DNA of 64,000 nt, from the NCBI GenBank assembly GCA_035695765.1, contig DASRRI010000091.1, forward strand, positions 1 through 64,000, given 5' to 3'. Position 1 is the stretch's first letter. Each line of letters opens with the position of its first letter. The stretch is from Dongia_A sp035695765. GTDB taxonomy: Bacteria; Pseudomonadota; Alphaproteobacteria; Dongiales; Dongiaceae. A program made the position numbers and the translations under genes. The notes under the pieces are model-generated. The model worked only from the letters and a program-made list of their open reading frames with translations. It was not told where the DNA came from and did no database searches. Positions 52,827-61,842 of this stretch are shown here, in pieces.

Positions 52827-53639
52827 ATGAGGGATCCTTTCCGCAATCGGGATCACGTCGCGAACTTCGACGCGCTAGTCGAGGAGTACAAGGCCAGGAG
52901 CGCAGCCGTCCGCGCCTCGCACGTCATGATAGGCGGCATCGCCTATGGCAAGGGCGCGAACGAGAAGCTGGACCTTTTCTTGCCAAAGAACTCGAGCGGC
53001 TCGGATCCAGTGCACCTGTTCATACACGGTGGCTATTGGCGCATGTTCTCCAAGGATGACTTCTCCTTCATCGCCGATACCGTGACCGCTGCAAACGCCA
53101 TCGCGGTCATTGTCGATTACGATCTCATGCCAGAGGTGCGCTTGAACGCGATCGTCGCCCAGATCCGGAATGCGGTCCGGTGGCTGACCACCAACATCGG
53201 CACCTATGGCGGCGACGCAGGTCAGTTCTCCGTCAGCGGCCATTCGGCAGGGGCGCATCTGGCCACGTTCACGTTCTGCGAAGGAGCGGATGTTCCAAGG
53301 CCCACGACCGCGCTGCTGCTCAGCGGAATTTATGACCTGAAGCCGCTTCAGTCATCGTTCCTGCAGCCGCTCATCGGACTCACCGATCACGAGGTGGCCG
53401 AGTTTTCGCCACTCCTGTTGCAACATGAAGCGGGCACACGGGTGGCCGTAGCCTATGGCGAACTGGAAACCGAGCCATTTAAGGACCAGGGGTCCGGCTT
53501 TGCGCGGCATCTCGCGAGGAAGGGACTTTCCGTGACCACGCATGTCCTGCAGCAGGCGGACCATATGAGCGCGGTTAGAGACCTTGGGATCCCGGGAAGC
53601 ACAGCCGGCGAGCTGCTGCTAAGGTCCATTCGCGGCTAG
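52827..53639 (+). CDS. alpha/beta hydrolase, kynurenine-formamidase-like
   Basis: A 270-residue serine hydrolase. The oxyanion motif is the HGGYW form (FIHGGYWRMF) used by kynurenine formamidases and related esterases; the nucleophile Ser is in SGHSAGAHL. The catalytic His is probably in QQADHMSAV. It lies divergent from the GntR regulator with the operator between, so it is a likely direct target of that regulator and may act in the same pathway as the transporter unit. Confidence 0.85.
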   Translation: MRDPFRNRDHVANFDALVEEYKARSAAVRASHVMIGGIAYGKGANEKLDLFLPKNSSGSDPVHLFIHGGYWRMFSKDDFSFIADTVTAANAIAVIVDYDLMPEVRLNAIVAQIRNAVRWLTTNIGTYGGDAGQFSVSGHSAGAHLATFTFCEGADVPRPTTALLLSGIYDLKPLQSSFLQPLIGLTDHEVAEFSPLLLQHEAGTRVAVAYGELETEPFKDQGSGFARHLARKGLSVTTHVLQQADHMSAVRDLGIPGSTAGELLLRSIRG

Positions 53640-53730
53640 GCGAGATGAACCTGCTCGTGCGTGCAGAGACCCGCCGTCGCGAAATGCTGGCCGTCGGCAT
53701 TGCGGTAGATCGCGAACGTCCGTCCGGAAT
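53636..53730 (-). pseudogene. remnant of a MocE-like Rieske ferredoxin
   Basis: A frame closed by TAG at 53636-53638 reads GRTFAIYRNADGQHFATAGL followed by CTHEQVHLA, matching the first half of a MocE-type Rieske [2Fe-2S] ferredoxin up to the first ligand pair (Cys-x-His). The second pair and the rest are missing. The fragment ends on the stop codon of the convergent hydrolase. It is a truncated leftover, not a working gene. Confidence 0.6.
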
Positions 53731-53767
53731 GTGAGGGTCTCGCGTCCCGAGGTGGCCGAATGGACTG

Positions 53768-54173
53768 CTATTCGCCCCGACAGGCGCGCCAGACTTTTTC
53801 CGGCGTGACGGGCATGTCGATGTGAGTGACGCCGAGCGGCTCCAGCGCGTGGGGCGCGATCGAAACCGTGGTCACATGATCGCGCGCATGAGTGTCGGAG
53901 AGATAGGCCTCGTACGATCCGATATCCAGTTCACCGGCCGCTTCAGGCGGCGCGAGGCAAGGACGACCAGGACTTCCTCCTCGGCATAGTGATCTTCATG
54001 CCGAAACCGCCACCCACGTCCGGGGCGACAACCCGGATCTTCTCTTCCGAGATCCCAAGAGTCGAATCGGATAGAAGGACGCGGATGATGTGGGGGTTCT
54101 GATTCGAAGTATAAAGCGTGTATCGATCGGACGAGGAATCGTAACACGCCTCGACCTGGGCAAAGGTCTTCAC
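53768..54173 (-). pseudogene. remnant of a CoxL-type molybdopterin hydroxylase
   Basis: Pieces of a xanthine-dehydrogenase/CoxL large subunit lie in three frames. From 54173 comes EACYDSSSDRYTLYTSNQNPH and VVAPDVGGGFGMK; after a shift near 53990, YAEEEVLVVLASRRLKRPVNW; after a shift near 53920, YEAYLSDTHARDH. This is joined directly to the family's C-terminal end, GVTHIDMPVTPEKVWRA, so a large internal part is deleted. The cofactor-binding GGGFG segment survives but the gene is dead. Confidence 0.75.
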
Positions 54174-55750
54174 TTGAGCAGCGCGGCCTCCCTGCCGATC
54201 GCGCGAAGCTCCGGCAAGACGTGTCCGAGAGGCTGATTGCTCTCTCCGTGGCCCAGGCCGAAGTACGTCTGCCGGAATAAGTTGTGCAATCGATCGTAGA
54301 TGGGTCGGGCCTTCGCGCGGGGTTCATAGATCTTGAACGGCAGGCAGATGACCGATTGCGCTCCTGCCACGTCGGCTTGGAAGCCTGCCGCGATGCTGGC
54401 GAAGATGCCGGCGCCAAATCCCGTGGGCGCGCCATTCGGCACCAGCACCGGCTTGCCCAAGACGTCCGCATAGACCTGGTTGAGGACGGCGTTCTGCTGC
54501 GGGATGCCACCGCCGTTGATGACCCGGTCGATCGGCACGCCATGCTCGCTCATGCGTTCCAGGATGAGGCGCGTGTGGAAAGCTGTTCCCTCGATCGCCG
54601 CGAACAATTCGTCTTGGGCGGTGTGAAGGAGGTTCCAGCCGAGCGTTACGCCACCGAGGTCCGACCTGACCAACACTGTGCGGTCGCCATTGTCCCAGGT
54701 GAGACGCAGCAGACCGGTTTCTCCCGGCCGGTAGCGCTCGAGGCCGGCGGACAGCGCCTTGATCGAGGTGCCCGCGCGGCGCGCGATGGCGTCGAAGATA
54801 TCGCCGGTCGCCGAAAGCCCCGCCTCGATGCCCATCTGCCTGGGATCGACGCTGCCGGGGACGATCCCGCACAGCCCCGGAATGAGGTCGACGCGCGGGG
54901 CCACCGCGATGACGCAGGTCGACGTGCCGACGACGTTGACCACGTCGCCGACACGGCAGCCGGCCCCGAGCGCATCCCAGTGCGCATCGAACGCGCCGAC
55001 CGCCACCGGGATGCCGGCGGGCACGCCGAGCCGCTCCGCCCAGGCGGCGGTGAGCCCACCGGCTACGTGATCGGACGTCAGATACGAGCCGCGCATCTTG
55101 GCGCGGATGCCGTCGAACAGCGGGTCGACCTTCGACAGGAAATCCTGCGATGGCAGCCCGCCCCAGCGCGGGTTCCACATCCATTTGTGGCCCATGGCGC
55201 AGACGCTGCGGTTGAGGTCGTCGACCCGCGCGACGCCAGTCAGGGTCGCCACCGCCATGTCGCAATGCTCCAGCGCGGTGACGAGTCGCTCCCGTCTATC
55301 GGGATTGTGCCGGAGCCAGTGCAGCAGTTTCGCAAATCCCCATTCGTGCGAATAGACGCCGCCGCACCACTTTATGGCTTCCAGCCCTTCGCGGTGGGCG
55401 AGCGCGGTGATCTCCTCCGCCTCCGCCTTGGCGCGGTGGTCGCACCAGAGATAGTAGTCGCCGAGCGGCTGCAGGCCCTCTCCCACTATCACGACGCTGG
55501 ACCCGGTGGTGTCGACCGCAATCGCGGCAAGATCACTGCCGGCGACGCCGCCGGCGCGGAGCGCGGCCTGCATGGCGGCGATGAAGGCGGCCATATGATC
55601 ATCGTGTGACTGCGTCGCGTGGTCGGGATCGTCTTGCCGCCGGTGCAGGGGATATTCGGCGGCGGCGTTGCCCAGGTTACGGCCGCTTTCATCGAACAGC
55701 GTGACACGCACGCTCAAGGTGCCGAAATCGACCCCGGCTACCGCGCGCAT
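54170..55750 (-). CDS. araB: ribulokinase-type FGGY carbohydrate kinase
   Basis: Phosphorylates L-ribulose (and often D-ribulose) with ATP in the cytoplasm. It has 526 residues, slightly shorter than E. coli AraB. The ATP-fold start is GVDFGTLSVRVTLFD, the substrate region includes YPLHRRQDDPDHATQ and WCDHRA, and the C-terminal ATP motif INGGGIPQQNAVLNQVYADVLG matches FGGY kinases. It is the last gene of the pentose operon. Its 3' end meets the CoxL remnant by a 4-base overlap. Confidence 0.9.
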   Translation of the reverse strand: MRAVAGVDFGTLSVRVTLFDESGRNLGNAAAEYPLHRRQDDPDHATQSHDDHMAAFIAAMQAALRAGGVAGSDLAAIAVDTTGSSVVIVGEGLQPLGDYYLWCDHRAKAEAEEITALAHREGLEAIKWCGGVYSHEWGFAKLLHWLRHNPDRRERLVTALEHCDMAVATLTGVARVDDLNRSVCAMGHKWMWNPRWGGLPSQDFLSKVDPLFDGIRAKMRGSYLTSDHVAGGLTAAWAERLGVPAGIPVAVGAFDAHWDALGAGCRVGDVVNVVGTSTCVIAVAPRVDLIPGLCGIVPGSVDPRQMGIEAGLSATGDIFDAIARRAGTSIKALSAGLERYRPGETGLLRLTWDNGDRTVLVRSDLGGVTLGWNLLHTAQDELFAAIEGTAFHTRLILERMSEHGVPIDRVINGGGIPQQNAVLNQVYADVLGKPVLVPNGAPTGFGAGIFASIAAGFQADVAGAQSVICLPFKIYEPRAKARPIYDRLHNLFRQTYFGLGHGESNQPLGHVLPELRAIGREAALLK

Positions 55751-55799
55751 GGAACGCCTCGCGCCTCATCGAGCCCGGAAGGAGTGCATGCCGGTCGCA

Positions 55800-56495
55800 T
55801 CAACGGGCGGTCTGTCCGTAAGTGGAGTTGGCACCATGCTTGCGGAAATAGTGGCGGTCGAGCAGCGCTTGCGACACGCCAGGTGCGCCGGGCCGCAGCA
55901 TGGTGGTGTAGAGCGCCATGCGCGCCACCGATTCCAAGACCACCGCATTGTGGACCGCGCCTGCCGGATGGGTGCCCCAGCAGAACGGCCCGTGGCCCGC
56001 GACCAAAGCGGCGGGTACTGCCATCGGGTCCTTGTTGCCGAAAGCCTCGACGATGACGACGCCGGTGTTGCCGACATAATCGCCGTCGATCTCCTGCGCG
56101 CTCAATTCGCGCGTCACAGGGACTAGGCCGTGGAAATAGTCCGCATGGGTCGTGCCCAGCGCGGGGATCGGCAGTCCGGCCTGCGCCCAGATCGTCGCGA
56201 ACTCGGAATGCGAATGCACGATGCCGCCGACCGCGGAGAAGGATTTGTAGAGCAGCAGATGGGTGCCGAGGTCGGAGGACGGCCGCAGATCGCCGAACAC
56301 CACTTTGCCGTCCAGATCGGTAATGACGATGCTGTCGGCCGTCATCTCGTCATAGCGCACGCCGCTCGGCTTGATGGCGACCAGCCCCCTGGCGCGATCG
56401 ATGCCGCTGACATTGCCGAAGGTTGCGAGCACCAGGCCGCTCCGGACCAGATCCAGGTTGGCCTCTAGAACACGCTGCCGCAACGCTTCCAACAT
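55800..56495 (-). CDS. araD: L-ribulose-5-phosphate 4-epimerase
   Basis: A 231-residue class II aldolase-fold enzyme that converts L-ribulose 5-phosphate to D-xylulose 5-phosphate, feeding the pentose phosphate pathway. The zinc-binding His residues are in VHSHSEFATIWAQ and the phosphate loop is KPSGV. It lies upstream of araB in the same operon. Confidence 0.92.
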   Translation of the reverse strand: MLEALRQRVLEANLDLVRSGLVLATFGNVSGIDRARGLVAIKPSGVRYDEMTADSIVITDLDGKVVFGDLRPSSDLGTHLLLYKSFSAVGGIVHSHSEFATIWAQAGLPIPALGTTHADYFHGLVPVTRELSAQEIDGDYVGNTGVVIVEAFGNKDPMAVPAALVAGHGPFCWGTHPAGAVHNAVVLESVARMALYTTMLRPGAPGVSQALLDRHYFRKHGANSTYGQTAR

Positions 56496-56562
56496 CAGTG
56501 ATTCCTTGTGAAAGAAAATCGCGGGATGCGCCGTGCGCGCTGCGCATCCCGCATGGCCTGCC

Positions 56563-57498
56563 TTAGCGCGGCGAAGTCCAGCCCTTGTAGTCGGCCAGAT
56601 TCTCCGAGGTGATCAGTACCGGATCGAGCAGGATCACGTTCTTCTCCGGCTTCTTGCCGGCGAGAATGCCCGCGCCAAGTTCGAGCGATTGCCCCGCCAT
56701 CACATAGGGGTCCTGGGAGGAGGACGCCTTGATCAGCGAGGTCCCCGACTTCAGCTCGGCCTCGATGTCCGGCGCGCCATCGACGCCGGTGATGATGAAT
56801 TCGCTGCGGTTGAGCTGCTTGGCCGCGAGATTGACGCCGATCGCGGTAGGGTCATTGACCGCGAAGATGGCATCGACCTTCTGGAAGCGGGTGAGCAGGC
56901 CCTGCGCCACCGCGAAGCCGCCGTCGCGCGAGCCCTTGCCGTCCTGGTCATCGGACAGGATCTTGATGCCCGGATTCGCCTCGAACACCCCCTTGCAGCC
57001 CTTTACGCGATCGACGATCGACGACACCTGCGGGCCATTGACGATGATGACGTCGCCTTTGCCCTTCAGGTGATCGACGATGTACTGGCAGGCGAGCGTG
57101 CCGGCCTTGACGTTGTCGGTCATGACGGTGACGTCGGCGCCCTTGGCCGCGACGTCGAACGCCGCCACCACGATGCCGGCCGCCTGCGCCTTCTTGACCG
57201 CCGGCTCGATCGCGACCGGATCGACGGCGTTCAGCATGATGACGTTGGTGCCGGCGGCAATGAAATTGTCGATCTGGGTGAACTGCTTGTTGAGGTCGTA
57301 GTCGGACGAGACCGAGGTGACCTTGACCCCCGGGTCGATGCCCTTCGCCTTGTCCTCGATGCCCTTGATGGTGGCGACGAAGAACGGGTTGCCGAGCGAT
57401 CCTACCGAGATTCCGACCTTCTGCAGATCAGCAGCCGTAGCCGGAAAGGCGATGCCCGTGGCCACTGCCAGGCCGAGGGCGAGACGCGAGATCTTCAT
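56563..57498 (-). CDS. CUT2 sugar ABC transporter binding protein
   Basis: A 311-residue periplasmic binding protein of the RbsB/XylF type, with a signal peptide ending TAADLQ. The sugar-binding features IDNFIAAGTNVIMLNAVDP and VAAFDVAAKGADVTVMTDN are as in pentose-binding homologues. AGGAGGAAAC precedes ATG 57498, which is preferred over the in-frame ATG 21 bases upstream. Confidence 0.92.
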   Translation of the reverse strand: MKISRLALGLAVATGIAFPATAADLQKVGISVGSLGNPFFVATIKGIEDKAKGIDPGVKVTSVSSDYDLNKQFTQIDNFIAAGTNVIMLNAVDPVAIEPAVKKAQAAGIVVAAFDVAAKGADVTVMTDNVKAGTLACQYIVDHLKGKGDVIIVNGPQVSSIVDRVKGCKGVFEANPGIKILSDDQDGKGSRDGGFAVAQGLLTRFQKVDAIFAVNDPTAIGVNLAAKQLNRSEFIITGVDGAPDIEAELKSGTSLIKASSSQDPYVMAGQSLELGAGILAGKKPEKNVILLDPVLITSENLADYKGWTSPR

Positions 57499-57580
57499 GT
57501 TTCCTCCTGTCGAACGCAAAGTTCTTTGATTTGGATTGCACGCTCATTCCGGCGCGGGTGCGCCGGGTCTCTTGGCCCCC

Positions 57581-58591
57581 TCATGTGCGTCCGCCGTGCC
57601 GCAAGCGATAGCGGTCGAGCGCGACTGCACCGATGATGACCAAACCCTTGATGATGAATTGCCAGATGTCGGAAATGCCGAGCAGGATCAGTCCGTTCGA
57701 CAGGATCGCGATGATCAGCGCGCCGATCAGTGTGCCCCAGATCGAGCCGACGCCGCCGGTGAAGCTGGTACCGCCGAGGATGACGGCAGCGATCGCATCG
57801 AGCTCGTAGCTCTGTCCGAGCTGAAGCCCGTTTGCGGCGTACAATCGTGCGGCCGACATCACGCCACCCAGGCCTGCCAACAGGCCCGACATCGAATAGA
57901 CGAACAGCAGCACCTGCCACACCTTGATGCCGGCAAGGCGCGCGGCATCCGGGTTGCCGCCGACGGCATAGATCCGGTTGCCGAGGACGGTGCGCCGCAG
58001 GATAACCCACGAGATCACGACCACGGCGAGCGCAATGATGACGAGCCACGGCACGCCGAGGAAGGTGCCGTTGCCGATGAAGGCGAAGGGCAGCTCCGGA
58101 TTGAAGATGGTCGTGTCCTGGCCCATCAGGCGCGCGATGCCGCGCACAGCCGTAAGCGATCCCAGCGTGACGATGAAAGGCGGCAGCTTGAGTCCCGCGA
58201 TGAGGATGCCGTTGATAAGGCCGAAGCCGAGCCCCATGGCGAGCGCGGCGAGAATCCCCAGCATGCCATAGCCGGGAACGTTGGAGACGATGAGCGCGAT
58301 CATGGCCGCGGCCGCCAGGATCGATCCGACCGAGAGGTCGATGCCGCCGGTCAGGATGACGAACGTCATGCCGGCTGCGAGCACGATGTTGATCGCGGCC
58401 TGCTGCGCCACGATCGAGATGTTCATGAGGCTCAGGAACCGGTCGGTCGTGACCTCGAAGAACAGGCACAGCAGGATCAGCACCGGCAGCATGCCGGCGA
58501 TCTGCAGGATCGAACGCATGCGCTGCTTGCGTGCCTGGGCTCCCTGTCGCGCCTCGATCGTGCCGGCCTGACTCGTCTGCTCCGCCATCAA
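57581..58591 (-). CDS. CUT2 sugar ABC transporter permease
   Basis: A 336-residue integral membrane permease of the RbsC/XylH type with about ten helices and the family motifs TGGIDLSVGSILA and LGGTSFTGGVGSIWGTLIGA. It lies between the ATPase and the binding-protein gene, with short gaps on both sides. Confidence 0.93.
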   Translation of the reverse strand: MMAEQTSQAGTIEARQGAQARKQRMRSILQIAGMLPVLILLCLFFEVTTDRFLSLMNISIVAQQAAINIVLAAGMTFVILTGGIDLSVGSILAAAAMIALIVSNVPGYGMLGILAALAMGLGFGLINGILIAGLKLPPFIVTLGSLTAVRGIARLMGQDTTIFNPELPFAFIGNGTFLGVPWLVIIALAVVVISWVILRRTVLGNRIYAVGGNPDAARLAGIKVWQVLLFVYSMSGLLAGLGGVMSAARLYAANGLQLGQSYELDAIAAVILGGTSFTGGVGSIWGTLIGALIIAILSNGLILLGISDIWQFIIKGLVIIGAVALDRYRLRHGGRT

Positions 58592-58609
58592 ATCCTCTGC
58601 TTCAAGTTG

Positions 58610-60160
58610 CTAGGCCGCACGGCTGTCGCCGGTACTGGTGGCCAGCGCCATGATGCTTTCCTGCGTGATCGGAGCATCCGGCGCGCCTGTCACCTCGCCG
58701 ACGATCCGTCCGTCGCGCATGACCAGCACCCGATCGGCGATGCCGACGATTTCGGGCAGCTCGCTTGAGATGACCAGGATCGCCACGCCGGCGCGCGCCA
58801 GTTGGTCGATGATCTGGTAGATCTGCGACTTGGCGCCGACATCGATGCCGCGCGTCGGCTCGTCCAGCAGCAGGACGCGCGGCTTGGTTTCAAGCAGGCG
58901 CGCCAGCAGCACCTTCTGCTGGTTGCCGCCGGAGAGCGATCCCACGCTCACGCTCGGGCTGAGAGCGCGGATGCCGAGCGCCCGAATAGCGGCTGCGGCG
59001 CGCCGCCGTGCGGCGCGCAGGTTAAGCAGCCCGCCCGGCAGGGCGTCCTTACCGATGACGCCAACGGTCACGTTCTCGCGGATGTTCATGTCGAGGAACA
59101 GGCCCAGCGCCTTGCGATCCTCGGTCAGGTAGACGATGCCGGACTCGATCGCCTGCAGCGGCGTGCGGACGTGGCATTCCTTGCCGTCGACCAACACGCG
59201 CCCGCTCGCCTTGGGATCGGCGCCATAGATGAGGCGCGCCAGTTCGGTCCGTCCGGACCCGACCAGTCCAGCGAGACCGACCACTTCGCCAGCGCGCACC
59301 GATAGGCTGCAATCCTTGACGAGCCGACCGTCGCCGATGCCCTGAACCTGCAGGATAGTCGCACGGTCCTTGGCGGGCGCGCCATGCTCCTTGGTGTAGA
59401 AGGAGGACAGCTCGCGCCCCACCATCATGCGGACGATAGCGGCGGCGTTGACGGCGCCCTTCTCGAGCGTTCCGATCAGTCTCCCGTCGCGCAGCACGCT
59501 GACGCGGTCGGCCAGTTCGTACACTTCGCTCATACGGTGGCTGATATAGACGATGGCGATGCCCTCGCCCTTCAGCTGACGGATGATGGCGAACAGGCGC
59601 TCGGCCTCGCGCGCAGACAGGCTGGTGGTCGGCTCATCCATGACCAGGATGCGCGGATGCTCCGCCAGCGCCCGCGCGATCTCCACCAGCTGCCGCTCCG
59701 CGAGCGAAAGCTGCGAGACGCGCGCCGACGGAGAAAACGGTGCGCTCAGGCGCCGCAGCAGTGGCAGCGCCGCCGCTTCCATGGCGCGACGGTCAATGAA
59801 ACCAAGACGGCTCTTCTCGTCGCCGAGAAAGACGTTTTCGGCGACACTGAGGTTCGGCGCGAGGGAAAGCTCCTGGTAGATGATGGCGATGCCGTTGTGC
59901 CGGCCGGCCAGCGGGCCGTCGATCACCACCGCCTTGCCACCGAGCCGGATTTCGCCGCCCGGATCTGCCTGGTAGGCGCCGGATAGAATTTTCATCAGCG
60001 TGGATTTGCCGGCGCCGTTTTCGCCCATAAGCGCGTGGACCTCGCCGCGATGCACGGAGAAGGACACGTCGGACAGCGCGCGGATCGAGCCGAAGCTCTT
60101 GCCGATGCCGCGCATCTCCAGTTCCGGCGTGTGCTCCGGGGCAACGGCCGTCCCTGCCAC
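58610..60160 (-). CDS. CUT2 sugar ABC transporter ATPase (double domain)
   Basis: A 516-residue fusion of two nucleotide-binding domains, as in RbsA/AraG/XylG. The first has Walker A GENGAGKST and signature LSLAERQ; the second has a degenerate P-loop GLVGSGRTEL and signature LSGGNQQKVLLARLL. It is the first gene of the operon after the divergent DeoR regulator. Confidence 0.94.
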   Translation of the reverse strand: MAGTAVAPEHTPELEMRGIGKSFGSIRALSDVSFSVHRGEVHALMGENGAGKSTLMKILSGAYQADPGGEIRLGGKAVVIDGPLAGRHNGIAIIYQELSLAPNLSVAENVFLGDEKSRLGFIDRRAMEAAALPLLRRLSAPFSPSARVSQLSLAERQLVEIARALAEHPRILVMDEPTTSLSAREAERLFAIIRQLKGEGIAIVYISHRMSEVYELADRVSVLRDGRLIGTLEKGAVNAAAIVRMMVGRELSSFYTKEHGAPAKDRATILQVQGIGDGRLVKDCSLSVRAGEVVGLAGLVGSGRTELARLIYGADPKASGRVLVDGKECHVRTPLQAIESGIVYLTEDRKALGLFLDMNIRENVTVGVIGKDALPGGLLNLRAARRRAAAAIRALGIRALSPSVSVGSLSGGNQQKVLLARLLETKPRVLLLDEPTRGIDVGAKSQIYQIIDQLARAGVAILVISSELPEIVGIADRVLVMRDGRIVGEVTGAPDAPITQESIMALATSTGDSRAA

Positions 60161-60213
60161 GGCATATCCTCCTAGCGCTATTCCCGTTCGACTTTTGAAT
60201 TAGAAATTTCCGT

Positions 60214-60314
60214 ATCGAAAGTGCTTTGTCAAGCACTCCCGAAAAGCCTGAAGTGATGGGGTTTTGGCTGGCTTGACGCCTTTCCGGGCTTTCGATTTGA
60301 TCCAACCGAAAGTG
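60214..60314. promoter_or_regulatory. candidate DeoR operators between pentose operon and deoR-like gene
   Basis: Three copies of a short element of the form (A)TCGAAAG occur in the 168-base divergent gap: ATCGAAAGTG at 60214-60223, the inverted CTTTCGAT at 60289-60296, and ACCGAAAGTG at 60305-60314. Such repeated half-sites fit a DeoR-family dimer or tetramer. A 6-bp hairpin GTGCTT-TGTC-AAGCAC (60221-60236) also lies here. Possible -35 TTGACG (60273-60278) and -10 TTTGAT (60296-60301) boxes serve the regulator. Confidence 0.6.
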
Positions 60315-60328
60315 TAAGCAGGGGCTTT

Positions 60329-61159
60329 ATGTCTGATCCTGAGGCCGTCACCGACCCGAAAACACGAACCGCTGGCGAGCCATCTGGTTCCGACACGCGG
60401 CGTCAGCAGATGCTGACCTTCATCCGCGATCACGAATTCGCCCGGATCTACGATCTGGCCCGCCAGTTCGGCGTCTCGGAAGTCACCATCCGCAGCGACA
60501 TCGACATCCTGGCGCGGACCGGGGGCATCCGGCGCGTGCGCGGCGGCGTGATGCGAGTGGTCGAGGCAGTGCCGGAAGTGGTCTACGAGGCGCGCGTTGC
60601 CAGCTACCAGCCGGAGAAGCGGGCCATCGGCGTGGCCGCCGCCGCGATGCTCTCCCCCGGCGACAGCGTCATCCTGGATGTCGGCACCACGGCAATGGCG
60701 ATCGCGCACGCGATCGCGGACCGGCACGACCTGTCCAACCTGACTGTGTTCACGCCCGGCCTCAACATCGCCTTGGCGCTGGAACGCGCGATCCCGCGGA
60801 TCGAAGTGGTCGTGACGGGCGGCACCTTGCGCCCGCAGCAGCACTCGCTGGTCGGGCCAGCCAGCACGCTTATTCTGGACCAGATCCGCGCGACCTTCGG
60901 CTTCATCGGGTGCAACGGCGTCGATCCGACCATCGGAATTGTGGGATTGAGCCTGCCAGACGCGGCCCTGAAACAGGCCATCCTGCGCGCCTCGCGCACC
61001 AGCATCATCGTCACCGACGCCAGCAAGTTCTCGCAAACGTCTCTGGTCCGCGTCTGCGGCTTCGACGACGTCGACATGATCATGACCGCCGGCAAGCCTG
61101 ACCCAATTGCCGTCGCCGCTGTGCGCGACTCAGGTGTCGAGGTGAAGATACTCGACTAA
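60329..61159 (+). CDS. DeoR-family transcriptional regulator
   Basis: A 276-residue regulator. The N-terminal HTH is IYDLARQFGVSEVTIRSDIDIL; the C-terminal DeoR sensor fold binds a sugar phosphate (motifs DVGTTAMAIAHAI, VVTGGTLRPQQHSLVGP and TDASKF). It is divergent from the pentose transport and araDB genes, which it probably represses until the sugar phosphate is present. Confidence 0.93.
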   Translation: MSDPEAVTDPKTRTAGEPSGSDTRRQQMLTFIRDHEFARIYDLARQFGVSEVTIRSDIDILARTGGIRRVRGGVMRVVEAVPEVVYEARVASYQPEKRAIGVAAAAMLSPGDSVILDVGTTAMAIAHAIADRHDLSNLTVFTPGLNIALALERAIPRIEVVVTGGTLRPQQHSLVGPASTLILDQIRATFGFIGCNGVDPTIGIVGLSLPDAALKQAILRASRTSIIVTDASKFSQTSLVRVCGFDDVDMIMTAGKPDPIAVAAVRDSGVEVKILD

Positions 61160-61398
61160 ACGCCGTTGAGCTGCCTGCCGATAGCTGCCTTGGGTCAACC
61201 TGAGCCGTCCCAGGTAGGTCAGGATAGGTTGGTTCCAACCTCTGACAGCTGACCTCTCCTCCTGCGCCAGTTCGGCGGATATGTGCCAAAAGCGGAACTG
61301 GCAGCAGCGAAATTCGACGCAACAAAGCCGCTATTCAAGACGTCGAGCAAGCAGAATGGCCTCGATTAGTGCGCGCGTTGGCGATCGTTGACCAGTAC

Positions 61399-61447
61399 TT
61401 GACATGCAAGGCGCGACTTGCCTATACTTAGGCAAGTAATTACTTGC
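61399..61447 (+). promoter_or_regulatory. promoter and double operator of ArsR-SRPBCC unit
   Basis: A good sigma70-like promoter: TTGACA at 61399-61404, TATACT at 61423-61428, spacing 18. The -10 lies inside an inverted repeat CTTGCC-N8-GGCAAG (61417-61436), which overlaps a second, perfect 16-bp palindrome GCAAGTAATTACTTGC (61432-61447). The ATG of the ArsR gene is at 61458. This is a compact autorepression site. Confidence 0.75.
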
Positions 61448-61457
61448 GTATAAAAAC

Positions 61458-61790
61458 ATGGCAGAGCGCCACGACACCGACGTGCTGTTCAAGGCCCTGG
61501 CCGATCCCAGCCGGCGCAAGCTGCTGGACCTGCTACATGCGCACGACGGCCGCACACTCAACGAGCTGTGCGAACACCTGGACATGACGCGGCAGGGCGT
61601 GACGCAGCACCTGGACCTGCTGGAGGCGGCTAACCTGGTCGCCACCGTGCGGCGCGGCCGCGAAAAGCTGCACTTCCTTAATCCGGTGCCGCTGCAAGAG
61701 ATCTACGAGCGCTGGATCGCCAAATTCGAGAAGCCGCGCCTCAAGGCGCTCTCGAAGCTGAAGCAACGACTGGAGAAAGCCAATGGCTAG
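61458..61790 (+). CDS. ArsR-family transcriptional regulator
   Basis: A 110-residue winged-helix repressor: ALADPSRRKLLDLLHAHDGRTL and LDMTRQGVTQHLDLLEAANLV, with no cysteine sensor. Its stop lies 8 bases beyond the next gene's ATG, so it is translationally coupled to the SRPBCC gene. It is the third such module in the window. Confidence 0.92.
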   Translation: MAERHDTDVLFKALADPSRRKLLDLLHAHDGRTLNELCEHLDMTRQGVTQHLDLLEAANLVATVRRGREKLHFLNPVPLQEIYERWIAKFEKPRLKALSKLKQRLEKANG

Positions 61791-61842
61791 ATCGACCTTT
61801 GTCTACGTGACCTACATCCGCACCACGCCGGAGAAGTTGTGG
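61768..61842 (+). repeat. 75-bp direct repeat, copy 1
   Basis: The ArsR 3' end and start of the first SRPBCC gene; it matches 62302-62376 with two mismatches by eye (61806 and 61837). It marks the left side of a tandem duplication of about 534 bases. Confidence 0.85.

Noticed and set aside
61226..61241. Inverted repeat AGGTTGG-TT-CCAACCT after the DeoR gene
   Set aside because: A two-base loop and no T-run make it a poor terminator, and it is about 160 bases from the nearest promoter.
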